Positions 9,848 to 18,146 of a stretch of 64,000 bases of DNA are shown here, piece after piece. The position numbers and the translations under genes were made by a program. The stretch spans positions 43,272-107,271 of the forward strand of contig NZ_LZSQ01000085.1 in NCBI RefSeq assembly GCF_001665535.1. Reading direction: 5' to 3'. Positions within the stretch are counted from its first letter, which is position 1, and every line of letters starts with the position of its first letter. The notes below the pieces were generated by a model. The model was not told the DNA's origin, searched no databases, and saw nothing but the letters and a program-made list of their open reading frames with translations. The DNA comes from Mycobacterium sp. 852002-51961_SCH5331710 (GTDB lineage Bacteria > Actinomycetota > Actinomycetes > Mycobacteriales > Mycobacteriaceae).

Positions 9848-11266
9848 TCAGCGGGACAGCCCGCTGGATGTCAGAACGTCGCAGAGCGCCTCGACCGCCG
9901 CGGCGAACGCATGCTCGGCGGGCGTGCCGAAGCCGATGATGACACCGTCGAGCTGCGGCACCTCCGGCCCCGCGAGCGGATGACGCATGGCCGAAAGCCC
10001 TTGCAGCGCAATGCCTGCCTCGCCGGCACGCTGCACCACCTCGTGCTCGGCGCCGTCGGGCAGGGTCAGCAGCATGTTCAGGCCGGCGTTGAGTCCGCTG
10101 ATCCCGATGTCGAATCCGCCCAGTGCATCGACGAGGGCGTCGCGACGTCGCCGGTATCGGATCCGCATGCGCCGGATGTGCTTGTCGTAGCAGCCGCTGG
10201 TGACGAATTCGGCCATGGTCAACTGCGCGATGCCGTTGACGTAGAACTGGTCTCCGCCGTAGGCCTCGACCACCGCGTCGACAAGGTCGGCGGGCAGCAC
10301 CATCCAGCCCAGGCGCATCACCGGCGACAGGCTCTTGCTGGCCGAGCCGAGATAGATCACGTGGTCGGGGCTCAGCGCCTGCAACGCGCCGACCGGCTGG
10401 CGGTCGTAGCGGAATTCGCCGTCGTAGTCGTCGTCGATCACGTAGCCGCCGGTGCGCTGAGCCCAGTCGACGACCGCGGTGCGCCGCGACGGGTGCAGCG
10501 GCACACCGAGCGGGTTGTGATGGGCCGGGGTGAGAAGTACCGCGGGGGTGTCGAGGCCGTCGAGCTCGCCGACAACCGCCCCGTGCTCGTCGACGCCGAT
10601 CGGGACCGTCGGCACGCCCAGCGCAGCGACCGCATCGCGGAATATGAAGAGCCCGTACGCCTCTACCGCGATCGGGCGGTCGCCGTGAAGCACTCGGGTG
10701 AGCACCTCGACGCCGTGCCGGACGCCCGCACAGATGACCACCGCCTCCGGTGAGGTCCGGACCCCGCGCGCACGCGTGAGGTAGTCCGCGATGGCCTGCC
10801 GCAATTCGGGGCGTCCGCGCGGATCGCCCATGCGCAGCGCCTCGGTCGGCGCCGTGGTCAGCGCGCGACGTGTCGCGGCCACCCATTCTGCGCGGGGGAA
10901 CTCCGCGACGTCGGGTGAGCCAGGCCGTAGGTCGTGGCGCGGTGTGGACCGCACACCGCGCGGTTGGGCCGGGGCCGCGGCACCCGCGTTGTTGACCACC
11001 CACGTACCTGCTCCCTGCCGCGACGCGAGCCATCCCTCGGCCACGAGTTCGGCGTAGGCCTCGGCCACCGTGTTGCGGGCCAGTCCGAGGTCGGCGGCCA
11101 GGCTGCGCGAGGGCGGCAGCAACGTGCCGGGGCTCAGCCGCCCCGAGCGCACCGCGTCACGCAGTGCGCCGAGCAGCAGCTCCCGCGCGCCGCGGGCACC
11201 CGGGGTGATCCGCTCGCGCAAGTCCAGGTGGAGGTCGCGAATGGGCGTATTGGCCCACGAAGTCAT
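9848..11266 (-). CDS. MocR/PdxR-type regulator (GntR-aminotransferase fusion)
   Basis: 472 residues. Residues 1-75 form a GntR winged helix (LPPSRSLAADLGLARNTVAEAY); the rest is a class I aminotransferase fold with the PLP lysine in GSASKSLSPVMRLGW and the DDYDGEFRYDRQP motif. MocR proteins bind PLP and a ligand and usually control the divergent neighbour. The start ATG 11266 gives the sequence MTSWANTPIRDLHLDL; 49 bp separate it from the AhpD-like gene on the other strand. It sits where M. tuberculosis has Rv3784-Rv3788, so this pair is a local replacement. Confidence 0.9.
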   Translation of the reverse strand: MTSWANTPIRDLHLDLRERITPGARGARELLLGALRDAVRSGRLSPGTLLPPSRSLAADLGLARNTVAEAYAELVAEGWLASRQGAGTWVVNNAGAAAPAQPRGVRSTPRHDLRPGSPDVAEFPRAEWVAATRRALTTAPTEALRMGDPRGRPELRQAIADYLTRARGVRTSPEAVVICAGVRHGVEVLTRVLHGDRPIAVEAYGLFIFRDAVAALGVPTVPIGVDEHGAVVGELDGLDTPAVLLTPAHHNPLGVPLHPSRRTAVVDWAQRTGGYVIDDDYDGEFRYDRQPVGALQALSPDHVIYLGSASKSLSPVMRLGWMVLPADLVDAVVEAYGGDQFYVNGIAQLTMAEFVTSGCYDKHIRRMRIRYRRRRDALVDALGGFDIGISGLNAGLNMLLTLPDGAEHEVVQRAGEAGIALQGLSAMRHPLAGPEVPQLDGVIIGFGTPAEHAFAAAVEALCDVLTSSGLSR

Positions 11267-11302
11267 GACCGAATTGAACCACGCCGATGGGACATTGCGC
11301 AC

Positions 11303-11308
11303 TAGCGT
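11303..11308 (+). promoter_or_regulatory. -10 element for a leaderless transcript
   Basis: TAGCGT matches the mycobacterial TAnnnT -10 pattern and ends 7 nt before the ATG at 11316, so transcription would begin at the start codon. The same arrangement (ACTAGCGT, then ACGGTATGACA) occurs before the gene at 19588, which also lies divergent from a MocR gene. Confidence 0.5.
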
Positions 11309-11315
11309 CGACGGT

Positions 11316-11789
11316 ATGACACAGACATTGGACAGAGAAGCCGTCGACAGAATCAAGATCTACAAGACGTCACCCGAGCTGCTCGAGGCGATGCTGACGC
11401 TGAGCAGGGTGTCGGCCAAGGATGTCGACGTCGAACTCGGCGAGCTGATCAAGATCCGCGCATCGCAGATCAACCACTGCGCGTTCTGCCTCGACATGCA
11501 CCTGCGCGACTCCCGCAAGCACGGCATCGACCAGCAGAAGCTCGACCTCGTCGCGGCCTGGCGGGAGGCCGGCGACCTGTTCTCCGAGCGCGAGCGTGCG
11601 GCGCTGGCGCTGACGGAGGCCATAACTGACCTGCACGACGGCCATGTTCCCGACGATGTCTATGCCGCGGCCGCCGAGGTCTTCACCGAACGCGAACTCG
11701 GGCAGGTCATCGCGATGGCCGTGACGATCAATGCTTGGAACCGGATCAACGTGACGATCCGGCAGGCACCGAGGGCGGCGCTGGGCTGA
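11316..11789 (+). CDS. Carboxymuconolactone decarboxylase / AhpD-like protein
   Basis: 157 residues with the AhpD core: INHCAFCLDMHLRDSRKHG holds the CxxC-x3-H redox motif of this superfamily, followed by an all-helical fold. Such proteins act as alkylhydroperoxide-type thiol reductases or CMD-like enzymes. No Shine-Dalgarno is seen and a -10 sits 7 nt upstream, so translation is probably leaderless. It is divergent from the MocR gene and is its likely target. It is convergent with wzm, with only 5 bp between the stops. Confidence 0.88.
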   Translation: MTQTLDREAVDRIKIYKTSPELLEAMLTLSRVSAKDVDVELGELIKIRASQINHCAFCLDMHLRDSRKHGIDQQKLDLVAAWREAGDLFSERERAALALTEAITDLHDGHVPDDVYAAAAEVFTERELGQVIAMAVTINAWNRINVTIRQAPRAALG

Positions 11790-11794
11790 TCGGT

Positions 11795-12625
11795 CTACAC
11801 CCAGTACGCGACGCGGGCGCGGTACTGGCGCATCGCGAACGCCGCGAAGATCCAGCCGACCACCGTCAGCACGATCACCACAAGCCAGTGCCGCAGTTCC
11901 TGGTCGGCGCCCAGCAGCGGGGCGCGGACGATGTCGAGGTAGTGCAGTAGCGGATTGAGCTCGACGACCTTGGCGTACTGTTCCGCGCCCTGCTGTTGCA
12001 GGGTGGACTCGTTCCAGATGATGGGCGTCATGAAGAACAGCAGCTGCACCAGGCTGACCAACAGCGGGCTGATGTCGCGGTAGCGGGTGGCCAGGATCCC
12101 GAAGCACAGCGACACCCAGATGCAGTTGAGCACGATCAAGCCCAGCGCCGGGATCACCGCCAGGTCCGTCCACTTCCACGGCTTTGGATAGATCATCGCG
12201 ATGATCACGAAGATGATCATGTTGTGAGCGAACAGGATCATCTGCCGCCACACCAGCCGATAGACGTGTACCGACAGCGGTGTGGGCAGCTGTTTGATCA
12301 GCCCCTCGTTGGCTACGAACACGTCGGCGCCCTCGAGGATCGCCGCGTTGATCAGGTTCCACACGATCAGGCCGAGCGTGACATACGGAAGATGTTCGGA
12401 CAGCTCGAGTTTGAACAGCTTCGAGTAGAGCAAGCCCATCGCGACCGCGGTCGCGCCGGTGGCGATCGTGATCCAGAACGGCCCCAGCACCGAACGGCGG
12501 TAGCGCTGTTTGATGTCCTGCCAGCCGAGGTGCAACCACAGTTCGTGCTTGCCGAAGCCGGCGACGAGGTCGCCCCACGCCCGGCCCATCGTCCGCGACT
12601 GCGCGGCGGCGTCGGTGAACGTCAT
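11795..12625 (-). CDS. wzm: Galactan ABC exporter, membrane subunit (Wzm/RfbD)
   Basis: 276 residues with six membrane helices of the ABC-2 polysaccharide exporter type; LGWQDIKQRYRRSVLGPFWI is the conserved N-terminal amphipathic signature. Homologue of Rv3783. With Wzt it flips lipid-linked galactan across the membrane for arabinogalactan assembly. ATG 12625 overlaps the glfT1 stop (ATGA), so wzt, glfT1 and wzm form one coupled operon. Confidence 0.95.
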   Translation of the reverse strand: MTFTDAAAQSRTMGRAWGDLVAGFGKHELWLHLGWQDIKQRYRRSVLGPFWITIATGATAVAMGLLYSKLFKLELSEHLPYVTLGLIVWNLINAAILEGADVFVANEGLIKQLPTPLSVHVYRLVWRQMILFAHNMIIFVIIAMIYPKPWKWTDLAVIPALGLIVLNCIWVSLCFGILATRYRDISPLLVSLVQLLFFMTPIIWNESTLQQQGAEQYAKVVELNPLLHYLDIVRAPLLGADQELRHWLVVIVLTVVGWIFAAFAMRQYRARVAYWV

Positions 12626-13524
12626 GATCCGAGCCTCCCGAATTTCTCCTTGCGGCCCTTGCGGCGCAACCGAATCCACTCCATCAGCCCGGCGGGGTCG
12701 CGGCGCGACACCAGGAAGAACCAGCCGAAGCGGGCCCACTCCTGCAGCTGCAGCCGACGCAACCCGGGCTGCGACAACAGATAACCGCGGTTGCGGTAGG
12801 TGTAGAACCGCTTGCGCTCGTCGTCGGGGTACTGCGTGTGCATCCGGCCGCCGAGGATCGGTTTGAACTCGTCGCCGCCCTGCGGATGCAGGTACACCGC
12901 GTCCAGGCAGGTGCCGAACGGCAGACCGGAGCGGACCAGCCTGCGGTGCAGTTCGGTCTCGTCGCCGCGGACGAACAGCCGCAGGTCCGGTACGCCGGTC
13001 ACCTCGAGCGTCGAGGCGGCGAACAACGCGCCGTTGAACAGCGACGCGATACCGGGCAACACGTCTCCGCCGGAGTCGGTGCGCAGTTCGTCGACCCGGC
13101 GACGCCACACGAGGCCGCGGCGCAACGGGAAGGCCAGCCGCCCGGGGTCGGTCATGTCGCAGACCATGGGCGAGACCTCAGCAAGACCGTGGCGCGCAGC
13201 GCATTTCAGAAGCGTGCCCAGCACCTCCGAGTCGGCGGGGCGCCCGTCGTCGTCCGCCAGCCAAATCCAGTCCGCGCCCGAGGCCAGCGCGTGCAGCATG
13301 CCCAGCGCGAAACCACCTGCGCCACCGAGGTTTCGCTGCGATCCGAGATAGGTGGTGGGAATCGGCTGCGCGGCGACCAGGTCGGCGACGCGGGGATCGT
13401 CGTCGTTGTCCACGACGATCAGCTGGTCCGGGACGCGGGTCTGCGCCGACACCGATTCCAGTGATTTGGCCAGTTCGTCGGGACGACGGTGGGTGACCAC
13501 CACCGCGCACACGGTCTCGGTCAT
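12622..13524 (-). CDS. glfT1: Galactofuranosyltransferase GlfT1
   Basis: 300-residue GT-2 (GT-A fold) enzyme that adds the first galactofuranose residues to the rhamnosyl-GlcNAc linker of arabinogalactan (Rv3782). It begins MTETVCAVVVTHRRPDEL; the DXD motif is WLADDDGRPAD near residue 90, and RNLGGAGGFALGMLHAL and SLFNGALFAA are family blocks. Both ends overlap neighbours by 4 bp ATGA junctions: its start with the wzt stop and its stop with the wzm start. Confidence 0.96.
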   Translation of the reverse strand: MTETVCAVVVTHRRPDELAKSLESVSAQTRVPDQLIVVDNDDDPRVADLVAAQPIPTTYLGSQRNLGGAGGFALGMLHALASGADWIWLADDDGRPADSEVLGTLLKCAARHGLAEVSPMVCDMTDPGRLAFPLRRGLVWRRRVDELRTDSGGDVLPGIASLFNGALFAASTLEVTGVPDLRLFVRGDETELHRRLVRSGLPFGTCLDAVYLHPQGGDEFKPILGGRMHTQYPDDERKRFYTYRNRGYLLSQPGLRRLQLQEWARFGWFFLVSRRDPAGLMEWIRLRRKGRKEKFGRLGS

Positions 13525-14312
13525 CCGTGGCGCGTCTCTTCGAGGACTTCCCGGACGGTCCGGGCGGCGTCCTCGCCCTCGTAGGCGCGCACGACGTCCT
13601 CGATGCCGCCGGTCATCTTGATCGTGCCGTGGTCGATCCACATCGCGGTGTTGCAGAGGCGGGCCAGGAACTCGTTGGAATGGCTGGCGAACACCAGGAT
13701 CCCGGAGCGCGCGACCAGTTCGGCCAACCGGGTCTGTGCCTTCTTCAGGAACTCGGCGTCCACGGCGCCGATGCCCTCGTCGAGCAGCAGGATCTCGGGA
13801 TCGATGCTGGTCACCACGCCCATCGCCAGGCGCACCCGCATACCGGTCGAGTAGGTGCGCAACGGCATCGACAGGTAGTCACCGAGCTCGGTGAACTCCG
13901 CGATCTCGTCGACCTTGGCCAGCATTTGTCTGCGCGTCTGCCCCAGGAACAACCCGCGGATGATGATGTTCTCGAATCCGGAGATCTCGGGATCCATTCC
14001 GACGCCCAGGTCGAACACCGGCGCCACCCGGCCGCGGACGGTGGCCACCCCGCGAGTGGGCTCGTAGATGCCCGACAGCAGTCGCAGCAGGGTCGATTTG
14101 CCCGCGCCGTTGTGCCCCACCAGACCCACGCGGTCGCCGAGTTCCAACGACATCGTGATGTCCCGCAGCGCCTCGATGACCACGACGTTGGAGTCGTTGC
14201 GTCCGATGGCGCCGCCGGCCTTGCCCAGGAACGCCTTCTTCAGCGAGCGGGACTTCGCATCGAAGATCGGGAACTCGACCCACGCGTTGCGGGTCTCGAT
14301 GTGCGGGCTCAA
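13521..14312 (-). CDS. wzt: Galactan ABC exporter, ATPase subunit (Wzt/RfbE)
   Basis: 263 residues, Rv3781 homologue. Walker A GHNGAGKST near 64-72, signature YSTGMRVRLAMG, Walker B PEILLLDEGIGAVD, H-loop ASHSNEF. The ATPase is of the short polysaccharide-exporter type without a C-terminal carbohydrate-binding domain, as expected for mycobacterial galactan export. It is first in the wzt-glfT1-wzm operon and lies 9 bp downstream of bpa, so bpa may be cotranscribed. Confidence 0.95.
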   Translation of the reverse strand: MSPHIETRNAWVEFPIFDAKSRSLKKAFLGKAGGAIGRNDSNVVVIEALRDITMSLELGDRVGLVGHNGAGKSTLLRLLSGIYEPTRGVATVRGRVAPVFDLGVGMDPEISGFENIIIRGLFLGQTRRQMLAKVDEIAEFTELGDYLSMPLRTYSTGMRVRLAMGVVTSIDPEILLLDEGIGAVDAEFLKKAQTRLAELVARSGILVFASHSNEFLARLCNTAMWIDHGTIKMTGGIEDVVRAYEGEDAARTVREVLEETRHG

Positions 14313-14321
14313 CGCCTGCCC

Positions 14322-14825
14322 CTACAGGTACTGCCCGGTCCCCGGATGGGACGCGCCGCCGCGCACCGCCACCCCGGGTGGCAGCGCACCCTGGCCCCGC
14401 ATCTGCTCCAGCTGCTGGCGGGCCGCCATCTGCTGGGCGAACAGCGCCGTCTGGATCCCGTGGAACAGGCCCTCCAGCCAGCCCACCAGCTGTGCCTGCG
14501 CGATCCGCAGCTCGGCGTCCGACGGCACGCCCTCTTCGGTGAACGGCAGCGTGAGCCGCTCGAGCTCGTCGCGAAGTTCGGGGGCCAACCCCTCTTCGAG
14601 TTCGGTGATGCTCGTGCGGTGGATCTCGCGCAGCCGGGTGCGGCTGGCGTCGTCGAGCGGTGCCGCCCGCACCTCCTCGAGGAGCTGCTTGATCATGGTG
14701 CCGATGCGCATCACCTTCGCCGGTTGCTCGACAAGGTCGGTCAGGGACTTGCCGTCCTTCTCCTCGTCACTGTCGGCGTTCGTGCTCTCACCGCTGATGA
14801 TCTCGATGTTGTCGTCGTCGGTCAT
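14322..14825 (-). CDS. bpa: Bacterial proteasome activator Bpa/PafE
   Basis: 167 residues (Rv3780 homologue). An acidic flexible N-terminus (MTDDDNIEIISGESTN) precedes a four-helix core (QPAKVMRIGTMIKQLLEEVR, LVGWLEGLFHGIQTALFAQQ). The C-terminus ends GQYL, the motif that docks into the 20S proteasome alpha-ring. Bpa is an ATP-independent ring activator for unfolded proteins such as HspR. Start ATG 14825 is chosen because it gives the family N-terminus. Confidence 0.94.
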   Translation of the reverse strand: MTDDDNIEIISGESTNADSDEEKDGKSLTDLVEQPAKVMRIGTMIKQLLEEVRAAPLDDASRTRLREIHRTSITELEEGLAPELRDELERLTLPFTEEGVPSDAELRIAQAQLVGWLEGLFHGIQTALFAQQMAARQQLEQMRGQGALPPGVAVRGGASHPGTGQYL

Positions 14826-15242
14826 ATGCCCTGCGTTCCCTCTAATCTCCACGCCATTCGTCGCTGGGGTCCCGCGATCCCGCCCTCGATCGCCGACCAT
14901 CTAGCGAGATTAGTCCCGTCGCGCGTGGGCCGGTCGCCGCGTCGCGCACGGGCAACGTGGCGCCCGTCACCGCAAATCCGTCGGCGAAACGTCTCGGACC
15001 ATCGAGCAAACGCCAGCACGCACGGCTATCAGTCCGAACAAGATGTCTCGTTAACCTGCCGTCGCGAGTGTCCGGCGCTGTCGGGCTGACCAGCAACGAC
15101 AACGGGTTTAGCCCTCCGATCGTCAAGGTCACTGGACTAGTATGGCTGCCCAGCAGACCCAGTCCGACATGGCGGGTCGGGCCGAGTATCGACCAGAATC
15201 GTGTCGGTTTGTGAACTCACGGACTCTCGAAGGTGGGCTGGC
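14826..15242. other. Intergenic region between bpa and Rv3778c-like gene
   Basis: 417 bp between two divergent genes. A TAGTAT -10-like hexamer at 15138-15143 and AAGGTGG before the ATG at 15243 could drive the plus-strand gene with a UTR of about 90 nt. No protein with family features can be read on either strand. M. tuberculosis carries the large GT-C gene Rv3779 at this position; it is absent here. Confidence 0.6.
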
Positions 15243-16439
15243 ATGGCATACGACGTCGCCCGGGTGCGCGGTCTGCACCCGTCCCTGGGCGACGGATGGG
15301 TGCGGTTCGACGCCCAGAACGGCATGTTGTTGCCCGACGCCGTGGGCCGCGCGGTGTCGACCGCGTTCCGCGGTTCGATGCCCACGCCGGTGGGTCCGCA
15401 TCCGTCCGCGCAACGCAGCGCCGCGGTGCTGGAGGCCGCGCGGTTAGCCGTGGCGGATCTGGTCAACGCAGATCCCCGCGGCGTCGTCCTCGGCGCCGAC
15501 CGGTCGATCCTGCTGACCTCGCTGGCCGACGCGTCGTCCTCGCGTGTCGGTCTCGGTTACGAGGTGGTGGTCACCCGGCTCGACGACGAAGCGAACATCG
15601 CACCGTGGCTGCGTGCCGCCAATCGCTATGGCGCCAAGGTGAAATGGGCCGAGGTCGACATCGAGACCGGCGAGTTGCCCAGCTGGCAGTGGGAGAGCCT
15701 GCTCACCAGGCCGACCCGGTTGGTCGCAATCACCTCGGCCTCTTCGACTCTGGGCACCGTTACCGACCTGCGCGCGGTGACGAAGCTGGCCCACGATCAG
15801 GGCGCGATGGTCGTCGTCGACCACTCAGCGGCCGCCCCCTACCAGTTGATCGACATCGACGAGATCGACGCCGACGTGGTGGCGGTCAATGCGTTGGCTT
15901 GGGGTGGTCCGCCCATCGGCGCGCTGGTCTTTCGCGATCCGTCGCTCATCGACTCCTTCGGATCGGTGTCGCTCAACCCGAACGCGACCGGTGCTGCGCG
16001 GCTCGAGGTCGGTGCACACCAGTTCGGCCTGCTCGCCGGCGTGGTAGCCAGCATCGAGTACCTGGCTTCGCTCGACGAGAACGCGCACGGCACGCGCCGG
16101 GAACGCCTGGGGATCTCGATGCACTCGGCGAACGCCTACATGAGCCGGCTGTTCGACTACCTGCTTATCTCGCTGCGTTCGCTGTCGACCGTCATGGTCA
16201 TCGGTCAACCCGAATCACGAATTCCCGTACTGAGTTTCGCGGTCAACGACGTGCCGGCCGATCGTGTGGTGCAGCGCCTGGCCGACAACGGCATTCTGGC
16301 GATCTCGAACGCGAGTTCGCGTGTGCTCGACGTGATAGGCGTCAACGACGTCGGCGGTGCGGTGACGGTCGGGCTCGCGCACTACACCACAACCGCCGAG
16401 GTTGATCAGCTGGTTCGCGCGCTGGCCTCGCTGGGCTGA
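15243..16439 (+). CDS. Class V aminotransferase-fold protein lacking the PLP lysine
   Basis: 398 residues, Rv3778c homologue of the cysteine-desulfurase-like fold. The N-terminus [20 protein letters not shown] and segment [16 protein letters not shown] are recognisable; the latter matches the PLP-contacting aspartate/histidine region. The segment that normally carries the Schiff-base lysine (HK..GPxG) is [14 protein letters not shown] at 213-226, and there is no lysine between about 195 and 245. The M. tuberculosis protein, as I remember it, shows the same loss, so it is conserved rather than damage. It is therefore unlikely to be a normal transaminase or desulfurase. Confidence 0.88.
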   Translation: MAYDVARVRGLHPSLGDGWVRFDAQNGMLLPDAVGRAVSTAFRGSMPTPVGPHPSAQRSAAVLEAARLAVADLVNADPRGVVLGADRSILLTSLADASSSRVGLGYEVVVTRLDDEANIAPWLRAANRYGAKVKWAEVDIETGELPSWQWESLLTRPTRLVAITSASSTLGTVTDLRAVTKLAHDQGAMVVVDHSAAAPYQLIDIDEIDADVVAVNALAWGGPPIGALVFRDPSLIDSFGSVSLNPNATGAARLEVGAHQFGLLAGVVASIEYLASLDENAHGTRRERLGISMHSANAYMSRLFDYLLISLRSLSTVMVIGQPESRIPVLSFAVNDVPADRVVQRLADNGILAISNASSRVLDVIGVNDVGGAVTVGLAHYTTTAEVDQLVRALASLG

Positions 16440-16445
16440 CCGCCG

Positions 16446-17420
16446 CTAATCGGCAACGCGCAGAAGAACTTTCCCGGACACCTCGCCGGACTGCAGCAGC
16501 TCGTGCGCCGCGCCGGCTTCCTGCACCGGGTACTCGGCACCGATGATCGGCCGTACCTGACCGCTCTCGATCATCGGCCACACGTTGGCCACCACCGCGG
16601 AGACGACATCGCTCTTGCTGCCGCGGCCGCTGACCGGACGCGCGCGAAGCGCGGTCGCGATGACGCCGGCCCGCTTGCCGAGCAGTTTGCCGATGTTGAG
16701 CTCGGCCTTCACCCCGCCCTGCATCCCGATGATCACGAGCCGGCCGTCGGACGCGAGTGCGTCGATGTTCCGGTCGAGGTAGGCCGCTCCCATGATGTCG
16801 AGGATCACGTCGGCGCCGCCCTCGGCCTTGACCCGCTCGACGAAGTCCTCGTCGCGGTAGTTGATCGTCACCTCGGCGCCGAGCTCGGCGCACAGGTCGA
16901 GCTTGTGGGCCGAGCCCGCCGTCACCGCCACGCGGCAGCCGAGCGCGCGCCCCACCTGCACGGCATGGGTGCCGATGCCGCTGGCGCCGCCGTGCACGAG
17001 GACCAGTTGGCCGGACGACAGGCCGGCCGTCATCACCAGGTTGGACCACACCGTGCAGGCCACCTCCGGCAGTCCCGCGGCCTCGTGCAGCGACACCGAC
17101 TCGGGAATCGTCATCACCTGTCCCGCCGGGACGACCACGAACTCGGCGTAGCCCCCGCCCGCCAGCAACGCGCAGACCTGTTGCCCGACAGCCCAATCCG
17201 ACACTTGGTCGCCAACCGCGGCGACCGTTCCGGAGACCTCGAGCCCGAGGATCTCACTGGCGCCGGGCGGTGGGGGGTATTTGCCCGCGGCCTGCAGCAG
17301 ATCGGCGCGGTTGATGCCCGCCGAGGCCACCTTGATCAACACCTCGCCGTCGGTGGGCACGACGTCGGGAACTTCTTGCCAGCTCAATCGGCCTTCCGGC
17401 CCGGCCACGATCGCATGCAT
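16446..17420 (-). CDS. NADPH:quinone oxidoreductase (zinc-less MDR)
   Basis: 324 residues, Rv3777-like. GroES-like N-terminal half with NRADLLQAAGKYPPPPGASE and GLEVSGTVAAVG; the nucleotide-binding fold follows with HGGASGIGTHAVQVGRALG near 145-163. Zinc-ligand cysteines are absent, typical of the QOR branch (PIG3-like), which reduces quinones one electron at a time with NADPH. It is convergent with the preceding gene (6 bp between stops) and divergent from the MarR gene. Confidence 0.92.
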   Translation of the reverse strand: MHAIVAGPEGRLSWQEVPDVVPTDGEVLIKVASAGINRADLLQAAGKYPPPPGASEILGLEVSGTVAAVGDQVSDWAVGQQVCALLAGGGYAEFVVVPAGQVMTIPESVSLHEAAGLPEVACTVWSNLVMTAGLSSGQLVLVHGGASGIGTHAVQVGRALGCRVAVTAGSAHKLDLCAELGAEVTINYRDEDFVERVKAEGGADVILDIMGAAYLDRNIDALASDGRLVIIGMQGGVKAELNIGKLLGKRAGVIATALRARPVSGRGSKSDVVSAVVANVWPMIESGQVRPIIGAEYPVQEAGAAHELLQSGEVSGKVLLRVAD

Positions 17421-17486
17421 TCAAATAACGCTACTAGCCTGCGAGAACACTGTGACGAATCAGTCGCCAGCAATGTCATCGCCGTT

Positions 17487-17492
17487 TACTAT
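17487..17492 (+). promoter_or_regulatory. -10 element of the marR gene
   Basis: TACTAT fits TAnnnT and ends 6 nt before ATG 17499, which suggests a leaderless transcript. It supports 17499 as the start; a GGGGG before ATG 17535 leaves the shorter start open. Confidence 0.45.
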
Positions 17493-17498
17493 TGCCGA

Positions 17499-18011
17499 AT
17501 GGAGGGGATTATTGCGGGTCGTACCGCGGGGGACATGCCAGGGCTGGACATAGCCGAACAGCGATCCTGGCAAAATTTTTTGGACGCCGCTCTGCGGCTG
17601 TACGCGACCTTGAACCGGTCGCTGGTGGATAAGCATCACCTGACGCTCAACGACGTCAGGCTGCTGGACATCCTGGACAAGTCGCCGACGGGATCGGCCC
17701 GGATGGGCGACCTCGCCGAGGCGTTGATGTCGCTGCCCAGCCGGGTCACCCGGCAGATCCGTCGATTGGAGATGCAGGGCCTGGTGAAACGAGGGGCCAG
17801 CCCCGACGACGGCCGCGGCGTGCTCGCCAGCATCACCGACGACGGACGGACCGCGGTGCGCGACGCGATGACCACATACGCCGAGAACGTGCGGGCGCAC
17901 TTCCTCGACCGGTTGTCGCGGCCCCAGGTCGCGGCGATGGGCGAGAACTGCAGGCGCATCAGCGTCGCGCTCAAGAACGGGTCGACGAACGCCAAGCTCG
18001 GGCGGGTCTGA
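17499..18011 (+). CDS. MarR-family transcriptional regulator
   Basis: 170 residues from ATG 17499 (158 from ATG 17535). The winged-helix core HHLTLNDVRLLDIL, GDLAEALMSLPSRVTRQIRRLE and SPDDGRGVLASITDDGR is that of MarR dimers, with the conserved DxRG wing. It is divergent from the quinone oxidoreductase, 78 bp apart, and could control it in response to electrophiles or quinones; this is inference from position. A hairpin follows the stop, before a tRNA-Ser gene. Confidence 0.9.
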   Translation: MEGIIAGRTAGDMPGLDIAEQRSWQNFLDAALRLYATLNRSLVDKHHLTLNDVRLLDILDKSPTGSARMGDLAEALMSLPSRVTRQIRRLEMQGLVKRGASPDDGRGVLASITDDGRTAVRDAMTTYAENVRAHFLDRLSRPQVAAMGENCRRISVALKNGSTNAKLGRV

Positions 18012-18013
18012 GG

Positions 18014-18036
18014 GATTCCCCGTCGCGGCGGGAATC
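18014..18036 (+). terminator. Hairpin after marR
   Basis: GATTCCC (18014-18020) pairs with GGGAATC (18030-18036) around a 9 nt G/C-rich loop. It lies just after the marR stop and before the tRNA -10 TACTCT at 18046-18051. No T-tract follows. Confidence 0.45.
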
Positions 18037-18058
18037 GCCGCCCCGTACTCTTGTCGGC

Positions 18059-18145
18059 GGTGGCGTGGCAGAGCGGCCTAATGCACTCGCCTTGAAAGCG
18101 AGAGACGGCTAACACCGTCCGGGGGTTCAAATCCCTCCGCCACCG
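18059..18145 (+). tRNA. tRNA-Ser(TGA)
   Basis: Acceptor arms GGTGGCG (18059-18065) and CGCCACC (18138-18144) with discriminator G18145. Anticodon stem CTCGC/GCGAG with loop CTTGAAA gives anticodon TGA, reading UCA. The long variable arm and GGTTCAAATCC T-loop are those of a class II serine tRNA. CCA is not encoded. The -10 TACTCT at 18046-18051 ends 7 nt before the mature 5' end. Confidence 0.96.
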
Positions 18146-18146
18146 C

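Noticed and set aside
9822..11033. Minus-strand frame inside the MocR gene
   Set aside because: Arg/Ala-rich shadow of the MocR coding frame with no recognisable domain.
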